Made by a program: the position numbers and the translations under genes
Source: Ascarosepion bandense
Taxonomy: Eukaryota > Mollusca > Cephalopoda > Sepiida > Sepiidae
Direction of reading: 5' to 3'
DNA: 64,000 nucleotides
Assembly: GCA_037127315.1 (NCBI GenBank)
Contig: JBBBDQ010001271.1
Location: 372,001-436,000, forward strand
The notes under the pieces: model-generated
Told to the model about the DNA's origin: nothing
What the model saw: only the letters and a program-made list of their open reading frames with translations
The model's database searches: none
Shown: positions 38,904-44,279 of the stretch, piece after piece
Position numbering within the stretch: the first letter of the stretch is position 1
How the letters are laid out: each line of letters starts with the position of its first letter

Positions 38904-41321
38904 TCAAGGCAGCAAATAATTTCTAAACATATACTGTTATATATAAGAGAAAATAAATGTCTATTATGTACAATAATGAGCCGTTCTAAACATTTAGAAT
39001 GTTTAGAACGGCTCATGATTAAATATCTTTCTGAATGAATTTGGTGTCAAGAATGAAGTCTGTATAAAAGTCTCACTCTGACGAGGCGATTTAAGAAAGT
39101 GACTTGAGTTTTTATGTCACTTTTTCGGATTTGTACCAAAGTTTCCAGAATAAAAACTATGATCTGGAATTGAAATGAAAGCAATGATAGCGCCTACCCT
39201 GAATTCATCCAAAGTTAACATCGAAGATATGTGAATTAAATATAAAATATGCTGCGCTATAAGTAGTTCTACAATGCTGAAAAATTAACATATGAACTCA
39301 TTTTCTTAAGTTTCCTCCTCAGATTCATATGGACGCCATGTTTGAAAGAAAACTCGTTTAGAAATATCAAACGTTTTATGCAACTGCTTTCCCAGAACAA
39401 TAATTACAATCACTTCGAATAATCTAAAACATCTCGATCTTACCGATGACCATGTTTCCCCGAATTTAGTAAACCGATGCCACAGAATCACAAATTACAC
39501 CGAATAACAAAAGCAACGTGACTTAAGGATTTTCATCAAAAGCAATAATTAAAAAAGATAGCGCATGTAACTCAAAGAAAAATTATATGATGAACATAAT
39601 GATCTTCAACATTACATCAGCAAAAATGTTAGGAAGAAAACTCCAATACTGGAAACAGCCATGGCAGAATGTGGATTTAATTTCCTGGAAAAATTGATTA
39701 ATAGAAAAATTTAATAAATTCCGAATGAAAGTATCGCTTGCAAATTTGTCGATGAATGCTGAACATCTAATAAGAAAAGTATTAATATTATTTACAATTG
39801 TTTTTTGTCATGTAAAGTGCCTTAATCATCTTGTCAGAAATTCTCACTTTAGATTTTCTGTTTCTTATTTCGTAGTAAAATATAAAAATTAACGAACTTT
39901 GTTATTTTACTAAAGTGTTGTTTTTTAAATAAGATCGCGTCGATGTCCTTTTTCAGGAAAACCAGGCCTGTGTCCCATATCTCACATTGACGTTATTAAA
40001 GAAGTGAAAATTAAGGAAAAAACGAACATCCCTTGTGAACCTTGTAAAAATGATAAACCTTGCATCCATAACTGTTTATATCGCCCATGTCAATATGATG
40101 CAGACTGTCAAGGAAGTAAGTGAAATTAATATTCATAAAATTTTATACGCTTTTTCAATTTGGGTATAATTCACAATATTGCACCAAAACTATATTGATG
40201 ATATAATTAGTCATAAATTAGAATTGTAGCGGTGGTAGAGAGTGCTGACAATCAGGTAATTTTGAAACCACCAGAATATAATTAATGATTAAATTAATAT
40301 GTTCGTTAACAAAATGGGTAAAACAGGATGAAATTTAATATCAAGGACTCAGTGTTTAGCGGAAAACGTAAGACAAGACCCTGGAATCAAAAGAGACACT
40401 GGAATAGTTAATATATCTTCCAAAACAATACAAAATATTAAGAATCAGCAAGATTTAATTAAAAATGAACAGAAGAAAGTGATGATTTGCTTGGAAATAA
40501 TTTTTCTTCTCGAATAAAAAGAAATGTGAATCTGTAGAAGGGTGCGGAGAATGTTATGGACAGTGCATGTGATTAACAGCTGTTAGAAAATCGAAATTAC
40601 ACTTTATGTTAATATCAAAAAGTGGCTGCTGAAACTTATAGGAAAATTAGGAAAAATGTTTTGGAGTTTTAAGATATTTAAACTATTAAATCTGTATTGT
40701 TTTACGCTATCTTAACTTTTTAGAAAATATTGTCTTCAGATATCTTACCACTTAGGCCATATTTATGTTGGTGTCATGAAGAGACACGACATATAAATTT
40801 ACAATACGTTCACATGATGTAATTCTGTGACTATCTTATAACATTAGACTTGATTGCTTGCACCTGAACTGAGACATCCCCTACAAAAAAAATGTTTAAA
40901 TTTTATTATTTTCATCTTCGTTGAATGTTCGCATCTTAGTTATATTTAGTTTATTATTTTAGTCTTATTTTTTAATTCGAAATCTTCATTTTTCTTTTTC
41001 ACAAGCAACCACATTAGGGAACTGTAATCTATTGTTTTTCTTTTCCTTTGTAGATATGAAATGCTGCCATGTTGGTCTTACTCGTCAGTGCAGGAACCCA
41101 ATTTTTAGTAAGTTTAATTGTTTTGATTAAACTTAAGTGAAATATCTAATGACTTTATTCCTTCCACCTCACTCATCTAGGTTCAGAGATCCAGTTCGCT
41201 GATAAGTGTTTAATAATGCCGTTTTGTTTGAAATAATAATCTAAAAATTTCTTCTTTTTTTTTTTGTGACGTCTGATTCCTACCAGGAAATACCAGAAGA
41301 TTTTGTTCTCAAAAATGTTGA
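10380..41321 (+). CDS. Secreted protein with three WAP-like four-disulfide-core-type domains (8 exons)
   Basis: The coding exons are 10,380-10,425, 25,331-25,468, 28,434-28,490, 33,430-33,588, 37,929-37,985, 39,957-40,115, 41,054-41,107 and 41,287-41,321. All junctions are AG/GT, all are phase 1, and the sum is 705 nt with one final TGA, giving 234 residues. The order is a hydrophobic signal peptide (residues 1-15), three domains of about 65-72 residues, and a basic tail ending CSQKC. Each domain opens with KPGxCP, has DxxC followed closely by KCC, and ends C-xx-P, which are hallmarks of WAP domains. Each has ten cysteines: the canonical GC pair after KCC is lost and extra cysteines sit in the middle. 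The total of 32 cysteines is even, fitting full disulfide pairing. WAP proteins are often protease inhibitors, antimicrobials or shell/venom-gland components; I cannot choose among these. The model is joined by eye without transcript support, and an unrecognised exon in intron 1 is possible. Confidence 0.82.
10684..10733. repeat. (TA)n microsatellite
   Basis: An AT run of about 50 bp inside intron 1. No feature is recognised between it and the foldback element at 10,872. Confidence 0.97.
10872..11148. mobile_element. Foldback MITE, copy 1
   Basis: The two ends are imperfect inverted repeats of about 90 bp. The outer pair is GAGGAAAACTCAACACATAA against its complement near 11,121-11,147. The next pair is CAGAATTAATTT against AATATATTCTG. 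The inner pair is GTAAAAAAATTAC..GTGTCTCATTCA against TGAATGAGGCACC..GTAATTTTT. The interior is about 90 bp of non-coding sequence. This suggests a non-autonomous DNA element; a clear target-site duplication was not identified. Confidence 0.75.
11170..13325 (-). mobile_element. Penelope-like element, 5'-truncated insertion
   Basis: The insertion contains the RT/GIY-YIG frame plus about 250 bp of 3' sequence. Its limits come from the paralogous copy at 15,212-15,262, where the same MITE end, (TA)n tract and TTTACACAG flank are contiguous. The inserted DNA therefore runs from CCTTGAAGAG at 11,170 to about 13,325. The 3' region contains an inverted pair (GCCAAC/GTTGGC) around the CTTGACAAG-type sequence typical of Penelope termini. 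The N-terminal third of the usual ORF is missing, consistent with 5' truncation. Confidence 0.8.
11418..13310 (-). CDS. Penelope-like reverse transcriptase with C-terminal GIY-YIG endonuclease
   Basis: The frame is open from 13,310 (631 codons including stop) without an in-frame ATG before the RT, so the start is lost. Counting from TTG at 13,241 (607 residues), the motifs are [10 protein letters not shown] (39-49), YGLPKVHK (121-128), PLRPILS (132-138), motif [12 protein letters not shown] (192-202), motif [11 protein letters not shown] (254-263), catalytic YVDD (290-293), GLPFLDVYV (329-337) and [10 protein letters not shown] (349-358). The nuclease domain begins VYKFKC at 493, has YIGRT (504-508) and R511/R515, and a conserved glutamate in VLEA (577-580) followed by QQPSL. 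This order defines EN+ Penelope-like elements, which nick target DNA and prime cDNA from it. All catalytic residues look intact and there is no stop or frameshift, so the copy is young, but the 5' truncation makes it non-autonomous as it stands. Confidence 0.93.
   Translation of the reverse strand, partial: LLYSQLSHHVPISSEKCSEVKARLLESAIAYTSLSCEKDSLDWRSVHYRTIGSLRSRGDIYITKPDNGAGVVILNLDDYHSKMYDILNDRSKFTVIGPAETFDSTSKTETKIQRWLLSLYKQNLISKDIYNRIGPVGSQRPRMYGLPKVHKEGVPLRPILSMVGSIQHELAKWLAEIIQPLSDALSAYNVPDSFSFSKFIRNLEFSSRDTCMVSFDIVSLYTNVPLTDSINICADMLYRGNFGPAIIPEEIFLECMRLATEAVEFSFNGTMYAQTDGVAMGSPLGPFLSNIFVGYYEHVLFEKVNEPLIYRRYVDDTFSLFSNTSEAEQFLVQLNSLHPSLQFTMEMEKDGGLPFLDVYVQRRDEAFVTSVFRKPTFTGLYTNWNSFVPKSRKIGLIETLVHRALNICSPECLASELTRLHDIFEGNGYPINLVKRVIARKIKRFKEPKVEGPSRCPLYLKLPWLGRQCLAVTDKVSASISSGYFSVQLRVVYKTRPVFPSFVKDRLSYFRKSSVVYKFKCCCDAAYIGRTNLRLETRVAQHVPANLRLGNSHSNIRTTQAGLDSAIGQHLLDSQVCASSYENNWFSVLHSARSAYHLRVLEAICLKIQQPSLCRQKEQFLRSLQLLASM
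13338..13540 (-). mobile_element. tRNA-like element with hammerhead-like 3' end, copy 1
   Basis: The minus strand shows an A-box-like TAGCTCAGAGGTAGAAT, a B-box-like GGGTTTCAATTG, then CTGATAA, the stem GCTGT-GAT-ACAGC, and GAGACATATCTG. Compared with the copy at 19.65 kb, the hammerhead core has mutations (CTGATAA for CTGATGA, GAGA for GAAA, and the GTC lost), so this copy is probably inactive. Confidence 0.7.
13622..13671. repeat. (CA)n microsatellite
   Basis: A CA run with one AA interruption. The paralogous tract at 15,547-15,612 is longer. Confidence 0.97.
14074..14235 (-). repeat. Penelope-type terminal sequence next to (TA)n, copy 1
   Basis: Reading the minus strand, ATCAC is followed by CTGAGGA, then AAGAATCC..GGGCTGGCTT, CGAAACAT, GAAAA, ATGTTTGTC, and TAGTGAT. 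The CTGANGA...CGAAAC arrangement is that of Penelope terminal repeats, and ATCAC pairs with GTGAT. Two extra bases between GTC and GTGAT, and an internal loop in stem II, depart from a perfect hammerhead. Confidence 0.5.
14236..14960. other. G/T-rich then AT-rich non-coding stretch
   Basis: From 14,236 to about 14,520 the + strand is almost free of C and rich in TTTG, GGGTT and TTGG. It then turns into TATAAAATATT-type palindromic AT sequence. No ORF of note. The same stretch recurs in unit B at 16,171-16,911. Confidence 0.6.
14965..15213. mobile_element. Foldback MITE, copy 2 (left end missing)
   Basis: Matches 10,910-11,152 closely but begins abruptly at AATCCAGAATTAATT. The outer ~37 bp of the left arm is missing, because the tandem-duplication breakpoint falls here. 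Confidence 0.85.
15262..15465 (-). mobile_element. tRNA-like element with hammerhead-like 3' end, copy 2
   Basis: Near-identical to 13,338-13,540, with the same degenerate hammerhead core. It arose by the tandem duplication rather than by independent insertion. Confidence 0.7.
15547..15612. repeat. (CA)n microsatellite
   Basis: CA run with one AA interruption, longer than its paralogue at 13.62 kb. Confidence 0.97.
16018..16170 (-). repeat. Penelope-type terminal sequence next to (TA)n, copy 2
   Basis: Duplicate of 14,074-14,235, with the same CTGAGGA...CGAAAC order on the minus strand and the same ATCAC/GTGAT pairing. Confidence 0.5.
17074..17121 (-). ncRNA. Hammerhead-ribozyme-like motif of Penelope type
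   Basis: On the minus strand TTGC is followed by CTGATGA, CGAGGTAAATCT, GAAAAC, AGAAATTTCCGT, GTA and GCAA. TTGC pairs with GCAA (stem I). CTGATGA and GAAA are the invariant core, and GTA is a permitted cleavage triplet. Relative to the related arm at 51.0 kb, the stem II end CTCGAAAC has become CTGAAAAC, weakening stem II. About 20 bp of TA repeat lies immediately beyond. Confidence 0.55.
17630..18960 (-). pseudogene. Decayed RT plus GIY-YIG retroelement (YRDD type)
   Basis: In minus-strand order, 18,865-18,581 reads [13 protein letters not shown], then [20 protein letters not shown], then [12 protein letters not shown]. That is an RT motif-B-like block (MG...E...G) and a YxDD catalytic box. 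Broken frames downstream give [12 protein letters not shown], and near 17.95 kb [18 protein letters not shown] (a GIY-YIG core with G to C), then [15 protein letters not shown]. The tail [19 protein letters not shown] is at 17,648-17,705. The RT-then-GIY-YIG order is Penelope-like, but the sequence differs strongly from the copy at 11.4 kb and belongs to another clade. Multiple stops and frameshifts make it dead. The + strand frame at 18,465-18,800 is antisense. Confidence 0.75.
19217..19266. repeat. (TA)n microsatellite
   Basis: An AT run of about 50 bp. The 330 bp after it hold no recognised feature. Confidence 0.97.
19593..19647. repeat. (TA)n microsatellite abutting a hammerhead-like element
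   Basis: The (TA)n ends directly at the 3' end of the minus-strand tRNA-like element. A second (TA)n/(TTA)n tract at 19,885-19,916 abuts its 5' end, so the element is bracketed by TA repeats. Confidence 0.95.
19650..19880 (-). mobile_element. tRNA-like element with hammerhead ribozyme, best copy
   Basis: Minus-strand order: 5' region from CTCATTCAG; an A-box-like TAGCCCAGTAGTAGAATC (19,766-19,783); a B-box-like GGGTTTCAATCC (19,732-19,743); then the hammerhead (19,660-19,705). Boxes spaced like those of a tRNA suggest RNA polymerase III transcription. The ribozyme at the 3' end would cut the transcript and set its end. The structure resembles hammerhead-bearing SINEs and metazoan retrozymes, small non-autonomous elements copied by another element's reverse transcriptase. 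Related copies are at 13.34, 15.26, 43.09 and 60.59 kb. Confidence 0.72.
19660..19705 (-). ncRNA. Hammerhead ribozyme candidate
   Basis: On the minus strand: CCGTA (stem I), CTGATGA (core), GCTGT-GAT-ACAGC (perfect 5-bp stem II with a 3-nt loop), GAAA (core), ACAGATCTG (very short, self-complementary stem III), TC, then TGCGG (stem I partner, five pairs including one G-U). The triplet before the expected cut is GTC, the preferred one. Two extra A residues after GAAA are the only flaw. The tiny stem III suggests activity as a dimer or in longer concatemers. Confidence 0.72.
20251..20460. repeat. Two degenerate ~105-bp direct repeats
   Basis: Both units run CTCTTTCA..TTTTAGT, TTTTTATG.G.TTCTTTCGGC, GGATATAAATC.TTGAT, then GTTGAT/GATTTGAT and CA.CAAA. 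Not coding. Confidence 0.55.
20727..20775. repeat. (TA)n microsatellite
   Basis: An AT run of about 49 bp. Confidence 0.97.
20870..20940 (-). repeat. Degenerate Penelope-type terminal sequence
   Basis: The minus strand shows GACGATGAAATATCTTT, then ATCTCGAAATAG, AAATTTCCATGTCGCAATGTG. It is alignable with the arms at 17.07 and 50.92 kb. The CTGATGA core is destroyed. Confidence 0.6.
20983..21469 (-). pseudogene. Penelope-like element 3' fragment (GIY-YIG domain and terminal repeat)
   Basis: The minus-strand frame 21,469-21,230 reads [19 protein letters not shown], later [19 protein letters not shown], then a stop. This is the C-terminal half of a GIY-YIG domain with its conserved Arg, His and Glu (in LEA). 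Downstream, 21,060-20,983 carries the terminal sequence CTCTGAAGATGGCTC-ATGT-GAGCCGAAAGC. The frame is intact over these 80 codons, but the RT part is absent because the + strand beyond 21,470 is a different, oppositely oriented piece. Confidence 0.8.
21470..21640 (+). mobile_element. Penelope-like element 5' end, inverted relative to its neighbour
   Basis: The + strand repeats the terminal sequence GATGGCTCATGTGAGCCG and AAAGCTTAGAAGAAAA. It continues into an open frame reading [20 protein letters not shown] before a (TA)n tract at 21,644 ends the match. The same start region recurs at 30,440-30,580 and, as a hairpin remnant, at 38,925-39,020. Terminal repeat followed by ORF start is how a Penelope 5' end is organised. 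Confidence 0.65.
21734..21849. repeat. Hairpin with (TA)n at its tip
   Basis: Arms TGCATGTGTATGAAATTC... (21,734-21,777) and ...GAATTTCATACACATGCA (21,806-21,849) are complementary with one or two mismatches. The AT run lies exactly between them. A further half-copy follows at 21,850-21,914. Confidence 0.9.
22122..22254. repeat. 53-bp-arm hairpin
   Basis: The arms 22,122-22,174 and 22,202-22,254 are almost perfectly complementary. They share CCTACCTAGGTT and AATCTATGCAAGAGTCAAC on one arm. The 27-nt loop reads GCTCTTCAGGGTAAATTGGC and on. The CCTGAAGAGCCGAAGG text on the minus strand resembles a compact Penelope terminus. Confidence 0.85.
22537..22647. repeat. Two (TA)n tracts with a short spacer
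   Basis: AT runs at about 22,537-22,573 and 22,600-22,647 separated by CCATCCAGATGTAATGAGCC-type spacer. Confidence 0.95.
23256..23302. repeat. (TA)n microsatellite
   Basis: AT run at the outer edge of the large palindrome. Confidence 0.97.
23525..23680 (+). mobile_element. SINE body fragment
   Basis: Begins GGGTTCTTTTGCCTTGG and ends GGCACTTAACTGACTG. Same body as 9,412-9,560. The tRNA-like head is not recognisable upstream. Confidence 0.8.
23715..23784. repeat. Compound (TA)n(GA)n microsatellite
   Basis: AT run passing directly into about 14 GA units. Confidence 0.97.
23868..24165 (-). mobile_element. Full-length tRNA-derived SINE
   Basis: On the minus strand the element starts GTGGTGCAGTGGATATCGAC (A box). 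A B-box-like CGATTTCGAATTCC follows, then TTGCATTCACTTACCC, and the body GGTTTTATAGCCTTGG...CTTTCGAGGCATGATCG...GGCACTTAAGTGA. The head resembles a tRNA-Arg-type gene, as in SINEs described from octopus. It inserted head to head with the fragment at 23.5 kb. Confidence 0.82.
24716..24847. repeat. Hairpin enclosing a (TA)n(GT)n microsatellite
   Basis: The perfect 21-bp arms 24,716-24,736 and 24,827-24,847 (CCATTTTTCG.. and ..CGAAAAATGG) flank a compound AT/GT tract. The spurious THTH/VCVC frames come from this tract. Confidence 0.93.
24871..24917. repeat. (TA)n microsatellite
   Basis: AT run of about 47 bp, 24 bp after the hairpin. Confidence 0.97.
25331..25468 (+). CDS. WAP-like gene exon 2 (domain 1, first half)
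   Basis: Acceptor TCTTTTTCAG, donor GTAAGT, 138 nt, phase 1 on both sides. It encodes [12 protein letters not shown], then CAPFC, GGKHCC, FPKC and HDWQCID. It is 21 nt shorter than exons 4 and 6, the missing part being the stretch between the first and second cysteine. Confidence 0.85.
26115..26450 (+). pseudogene. LINE RT C-terminal remnant in intron 2
   Basis: The + strand reads [17 protein letters not shown], then [23 protein letters not shown] and YLASLSK. This is the familiar LLYG.ECW ... GH..R...LE.LI..GKIEGKR..GR.. tail of non-LTR endonuclease-RT elements. Stops and a gap are present. The paralogous remnant is at 34,735-35,010, so insertion preceded the intron duplication. Confidence 0.75.
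26150..27600. repeat. Duplicated intron block, copy 1 (partner 34,735-36,130)
   Basis: The two blocks are near-identical over about 1.4 kb, including the LINE tail, a TCTAATGGATTAATTCGTCGG segment and the end segment CCGAAGTGAAGCTGAAAG. An older, more diverged third version of its right part lies at 34,300-34,725. Confidence 0.9.
27850..28025 (-). mobile_element. SINE head fragment
   Basis: The minus strand has TAGTGCAGTGGATAATCGGC (A box) and GAGTTTGAATTCCAG (B box), then TTGCACTCATTT. Same family as 23,868-24,165 with most of the body missing. The paralogue is at 36,715-36,890. Confidence 0.75.
28200..28305. repeat. Short minisatellite, ~25-bp units (4 copies)
   Basis: Units of ATTACCGCTTACCACTAAAT followed by TGTTTTT or similar. 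The homologous position in cassette 2 is expanded at 37,140-37,780. Confidence 0.8.
28434..28490 (+). CDS. WAP-like gene exon 3 (domain 1, second half)
   Basis: Acceptor TTTTATTGCAG, donor GTAAGA, 57 nt. It encodes (D)[21 protein letters not shown] and the final C-xx-P are the WAP signature; the usual GC cysteine between them is absent. Confidence 0.85.
29110..30165. repeat. ~1.05-kb imperfect palindrome in intron 3
   Basis: The arm at 29,112-29,330 is the reverse complement of 29,960-30,162. Both carry ATTGAGAATAGACATTTG / CAAATGTCTATTCTCAAT and GTAACGGTAATTTAC. Inside are two diverged ~150-bp direct repeats (29,465-29,625 and 29,795-29,945) and a (TA)n tract. The two hydrophobic small frames are only the palindrome read on both strands. 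Confidence 0.8.
30320..30580 (+). mobile_element. (TA)n tract and Penelope-like 5' fragment
   Basis: After a 55-bp AT run, 30,440-30,580 repeats the start region seen at 21.53-21.64 kb ([39 protein letters not shown]). It ends without the rest of the ORF. Confidence 0.6.
30660..32480. other. Intron 3, no recognised element
   Basis: AT-rich. The 113-codon + strand frame at 31,746-32,087 has no motif I recognise. It contains a hydrophobic stretch near its N-terminus but no clear splice or promoter context, so it is not called as a gene. Confidence 0.5.
32500..33429. repeat. Intron block preceding exon 4 (partner 39,025-39,956)
   Basis: Starts CTTTCTGAATGAATTTGGTG and continues through CTCACTCTGACGAGGCG to the acceptor. 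It aligns along its length with the sequence preceding exon 6, at moderate divergence. This marks it as part of the duplicated exon cassette. Confidence 0.85.
33430..33588 (+). CDS. WAP-like gene exon 4 (domain 2, first half)
   Basis: Acceptor CTTTTGCAG, donor GTAAGT, 159 nt. It encodes [12 protein letters not shown], then IPCELC, SCINKC and FDEQCVG. The DxxC before the exon end matches the WAP pattern. Confidence 0.87.
34300..34725. repeat. Diverged third version of the duplicated intron block
   Basis: Alignable with 27,000-27,410 and with 35,525-35,940 (GTTATCTGCGTGTC, GGGTCTTAGAC, TTAGTGAGAAAGATAAAAC), but with many more differences than those two show to each other. Confidence 0.8.
34735..36130. 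repeat. Duplicated intron block, copy 2
   Basis: Near-identical to 26,150-27,600. Includes the LINE tail at 34,735-35,010 ([18 protein letters not shown] again). Confidence 0.9.
36715..36890 (-). mobile_element. SINE head fragment, cassette 2 paralogue
   Basis: The minus strand has TGGTGCAGTGGATAATCGGC and GAGTTCGAATTCCAG, paralogous to 27,850-28,025. Confidence 0.75.
37140..37790. repeat. Expanded 25-bp minisatellite in intron 4
   Basis: About 25 head-to-tail units of TTACCGCTTACCACTAAATT plus GTTTT(T/A), with small variants (GATT, ATTATTTTA, CACAAATT). The 75-codon + strand frame within it (YRLPLNCF repeated) is a by-product. Confidence 0.95.
37929..37985 (+). CDS. WAP-like gene exon 5 (domain 2, second half)
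   Basis: Acceptor TTTTATTGCAG (the same as exon 3), donor GTAAGG, 57 nt. It encodes (D)[18 protein letters not shown]. Confidence 0.86.
38872..39016. repeat. (TA)n tract and perfect hairpin
   Basis: A short AT run precedes a Penelope 5'-end remnant on the minus strand that terminates in a perfect 19-bp-arm hairpin. The arms are 38,976-38,994 and 38,998-39,016, with loop TAG and arm text ATGAGCCGTTCTAAACATT. Confidence 0.9.
39025..39956. repeat. Intron block preceding exon 6 (partner 32,500-33,429)
   Basis: Homologous to the pre-exon 4 block throughout, ending at the exon 6 acceptor TTTTTCAG. Confidence 0.85.
39957..40115 (+). CDS. WAP-like gene exon 6 (domain 3, first half)
   Basis: Donor GTAAGT, 159 nt. 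It encodes [12 protein letters not shown], then IPCEPC, PCIHNC and YDADCQG. Same cysteine spacing as exon 4. Confidence 0.87.
41054..41107 (+). CDS. WAP-like gene exon 7 (domain 3, second half)
   Basis: Acceptor CCTTTGTAG, donor GTAAGT, 54 nt. It encodes (N)[17 protein letters not shown], one codon shorter than exons 3 and 5. Confidence 0.85.
41287..41321 (+). CDS. WAP-like gene exon 8 (C-terminal tail and stop)
   Basis: The acceptor is CTACCAG after a T-rich tract. Joined to the single base from exon 7 it reads [11 protein letters not shown] then TGA. Two more cysteines bring the total to an even 32. This exon is short, so it is the least secure of the set. Confidence 0.68.
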
Positions 41322-42784
41322 TGCACCAAATTTGCTAGGTATACCCCAGATAATAACAAAACAGAGTTTAAAATGAAAGTCACACTAGGGTATGTACCTC
41401 CACTAAATCGCAAAAAACTGCATAGTTACTTTTAAACTGAATGTTTTAAAAATGAAATGATACTTTTATTTTATTTTTAATTGAAAGCGAAATTATTAAA
41501 TTTACTATTTCCAATAAGCAAAATACTGTCTGCTTTATTTCAAACAGAATTTATAATGCTTAGAATATGAATGTTTGAGATTTCTTTTCAATTTTGCCGC
41601 CATTTTTAAGCTATCGACACATTTATAAACAAATTTATTTTTAAAATCTTGCAAAATTAAACATACATCTGTGACACATTATTTTTGAAATTTAGGAAAT
41701 TTTATGTTAAATTAATTTGATTTACACTAGTATTATTTATTTATAGCGTGAAATTTAGAACAAAACTATTTCTTCATCAAAGATTTGAAGTTTTAAACCT
41801 GTCCGCTGTAAGTCATGAACTTGCTGACAGCTTCTTGAAAAGAGATAAAAGTGTATGGTGGTTATAAGTGACAAAATTGTACAACTGACCTTTTAATTTG
41901 CACATAGAAATTACCATACAAAACATTAAAAAAAACCTTTAAATGCACAAAAAAATTAAATAAGTTTAGAAATAGAATGTTTAAATGATTTTTGTTATAC
42001 TTTTAAATTTTCGATAAATAAATCTAACTGCAACAAACAATGATCTTGAAAATATTTTTGAATCTTTATAAATTATTACAATTTAAAAATAAATGAAAAT
42101 TCTTTTAAAATTTCATTAAGATTCGAAAGAGAAAGTTTTCTTTAAACTATAATATTCTTAATTTTTATCATTTATTCAAAACATTAAAAGCTTATCAAAT
42201 TAAATAATATCAGAGTTATTTTTCATTTTTCATTTTAAACTTCAGAGAAGATTTTCGGATACCGAGGCCAAATTAAAATATATGATTTATATTTCCCAAT
42301 GTGCCCTGCGATTAAGAAATTAAATTATAGGCTGTAACTAATTAATATTTGTTAAAATTTCATGGATTTACCTGAAGGTGGATGTAACCGTGCTAAAAAA
42401 TATTTTTGCCAATATTTAAAAAAAAAATATTTTTAAAGATAATTTCATTCTTTTGAAACTACTGAAAGGTTCATTAAAATCCGACAATTATTTGATTTTT
42501 GCGAGAGTTTCCCATTTAATTCTTTGGTTACCGAAAAAAAGGTTAAGTCATCATTACGTTTTCCATTGTAAACAGTAGTAACATTTTGGTTATCCGCTAT
42601 TTTGGTTATCCGCTAAAATTTCGAACATGTTAGAAGAGATTAAAAAATCTTAAAACATAATAAAAATTACTTTGATCTTTCCTCTTCATAATAATATAAA
42701 CATTTAGATGGAAAAAGTTCCTTTTATTAAGTTTGGAACATTTTTTATTCAGACTATGATGGTTTTAGTAATTTAGTGAAGGTA
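41322..42784 (+). other. Probable 3' UTR and downstream flank
   Basis: AT-rich with no ORF. An AATAAA at 42,017-42,022 is one possible polyadenylation signal. From about 41,585 the sequence is the reverse complement (diverged) of 54,676-55,800. Confidence 0.45.
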
Positions 42785-43084
42785 CCTACACAAGAACATC
42801 AGCGGTTAGATCTTCAACTCACCAGGTGAGCCTTCACTGAATGTTTTCTTTACAACCAGTGGTTACTACATCTGCAATTATAATATGTCGTTGCGGAGAA
42901 AATTGGATGACATGAACGCTCACACCAAGAAGGTAAAATTTAATCTCCTGGTGAGAAGGAAGCCCCCCTCACCCCCCTCCACCGCCATTAGAAAAGCAGC
43001 GCACTAAAGTCTCATGTAAAACGATGGAATTACATTTCTGTTTTAAAACTTATTTGTGGGTAACATACTTCACCCGCACTCAAA

Positions 43085-43196
43085 CAAGTAGCGTCCGGGT
43101 TTCAATTCCGAGTTAAAGCAATCGGATGCCTAACTGTACTGATGAGCTGTGATACATCGAAGCAGAGCTGTCTGCGGATGACTATATATATATATA
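43085..43196 (+). mobile_element. tRNA-like/hammerhead element, 5'-truncated copy
   Basis: The + strand has a B-box-like GGGTTTCAATTCC, then AAGCAATCGGATG, CTGTACTGATGAG, CTGTGATACATCGAAGCAG, AGCTGTCTGCGGATGAC and a short (TA)n. The A box is missing. The core CTGATGA and GTC are intact; stem II (ACATC for ACAGC) and GAAA (GAAG) are mutated. Confidence 0.72.
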
Positions 43197-44050
43197 GTTT
43201 TTTCACGATGTTTATATTAGAATATACATTGGGTGCATGGGTTTGTCTACATATTAGTGTATGCACGTATATGAGTGTACATATGGATTTTAGTATTTAT
43301 AGACATATTAATATTTTGTTTTACTTGCTATTGTGTATGCGCATGTTAAATATATTATTATTATATTAGGATGTATGTGTATATACTTACATATATAAGA
43401 GCACCTTTAAATATGTATATTCCCATATTTATGTGTGTGTATGTATTTGTGCCTATATAATTTCGGATGTCCTTAAATGTATGTATGTATGTTTATATAT
43501 ATTTTTTTTTGTATATATAAATATATATATGTATGTATGTATAAATATTTGTATTTCTTTCCTATTCACATTTATATGCGCCTATGCATCTGTGTAAATA
43601 TTCCTGCGTTGTCTTGCGTATATTTATGCCAGAAATTGTCTATAAGTTGTTTCATGTATGTGGTTATGATGATCTGTGGAGATTCTTGTGGTGTACGTTT
43701 TTGTTTTAAGATTGTTTATTTGCGTGAGTATTTATTTGTCCTTACACTGAAATATGACTGTGCTTAAATTGATCTCGTTGATTCTAGTCTCTGGTCATCT
43801 TGTGAGTTCACTCTTACATGTGTCCAATATTGTAGCCTTTACAGGCGATTTCCAAAGCTGGCATTGAAATTTAACGGATATATTGACACGACAAAAAAAA
43901 AAACACTAATTTTTAAATTTATATATATATATGAGTGTGCATATATATTTCTGTACATGTATACCAGTGTGTTCACGTGTGCATATACCCGACTATTTTT
44001 GTAGATGAAGATGTCTTTAGATTTGAATATGTGCATACCCACGTCTAATG
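43197..44050. repeat. Cryptically simple TATG/TGTA-rich sequence
   Basis: Long stretch dominated by TATGTATG, TATATATT and TGTGTATG words without a pure tandem unit. Small frames on both strands are Tyr/Ile/Cys-rich by-products. Confidence 0.6.
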
Positions 44051-44279
44051 CTTTTGTTAATCTTAGAATTTAAAATTCATAATAAAAATAAGGTAAAGTA
44101 AAATGAAATTAATAGTCGATTAATAATGCTGATCTTTATTTTAACCAAATACTAATGTCAATGAACCAGCTAATTATTTTTAGTGTCTGTTCTTATCTTC
44201 AAATAAGAAATTGCTTTGTTTTGATTGGTCCACTATGTCTATGTAACAATGAGTCCATGATTAAAGCGGTTTGGTTAGT

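Noticed and set aside
43142..43767. Tyr/Ile/Cys-rich frames of 75 and 96 codons
   Set aside because: They arise from cryptically simple TATG/TGTA sequence.
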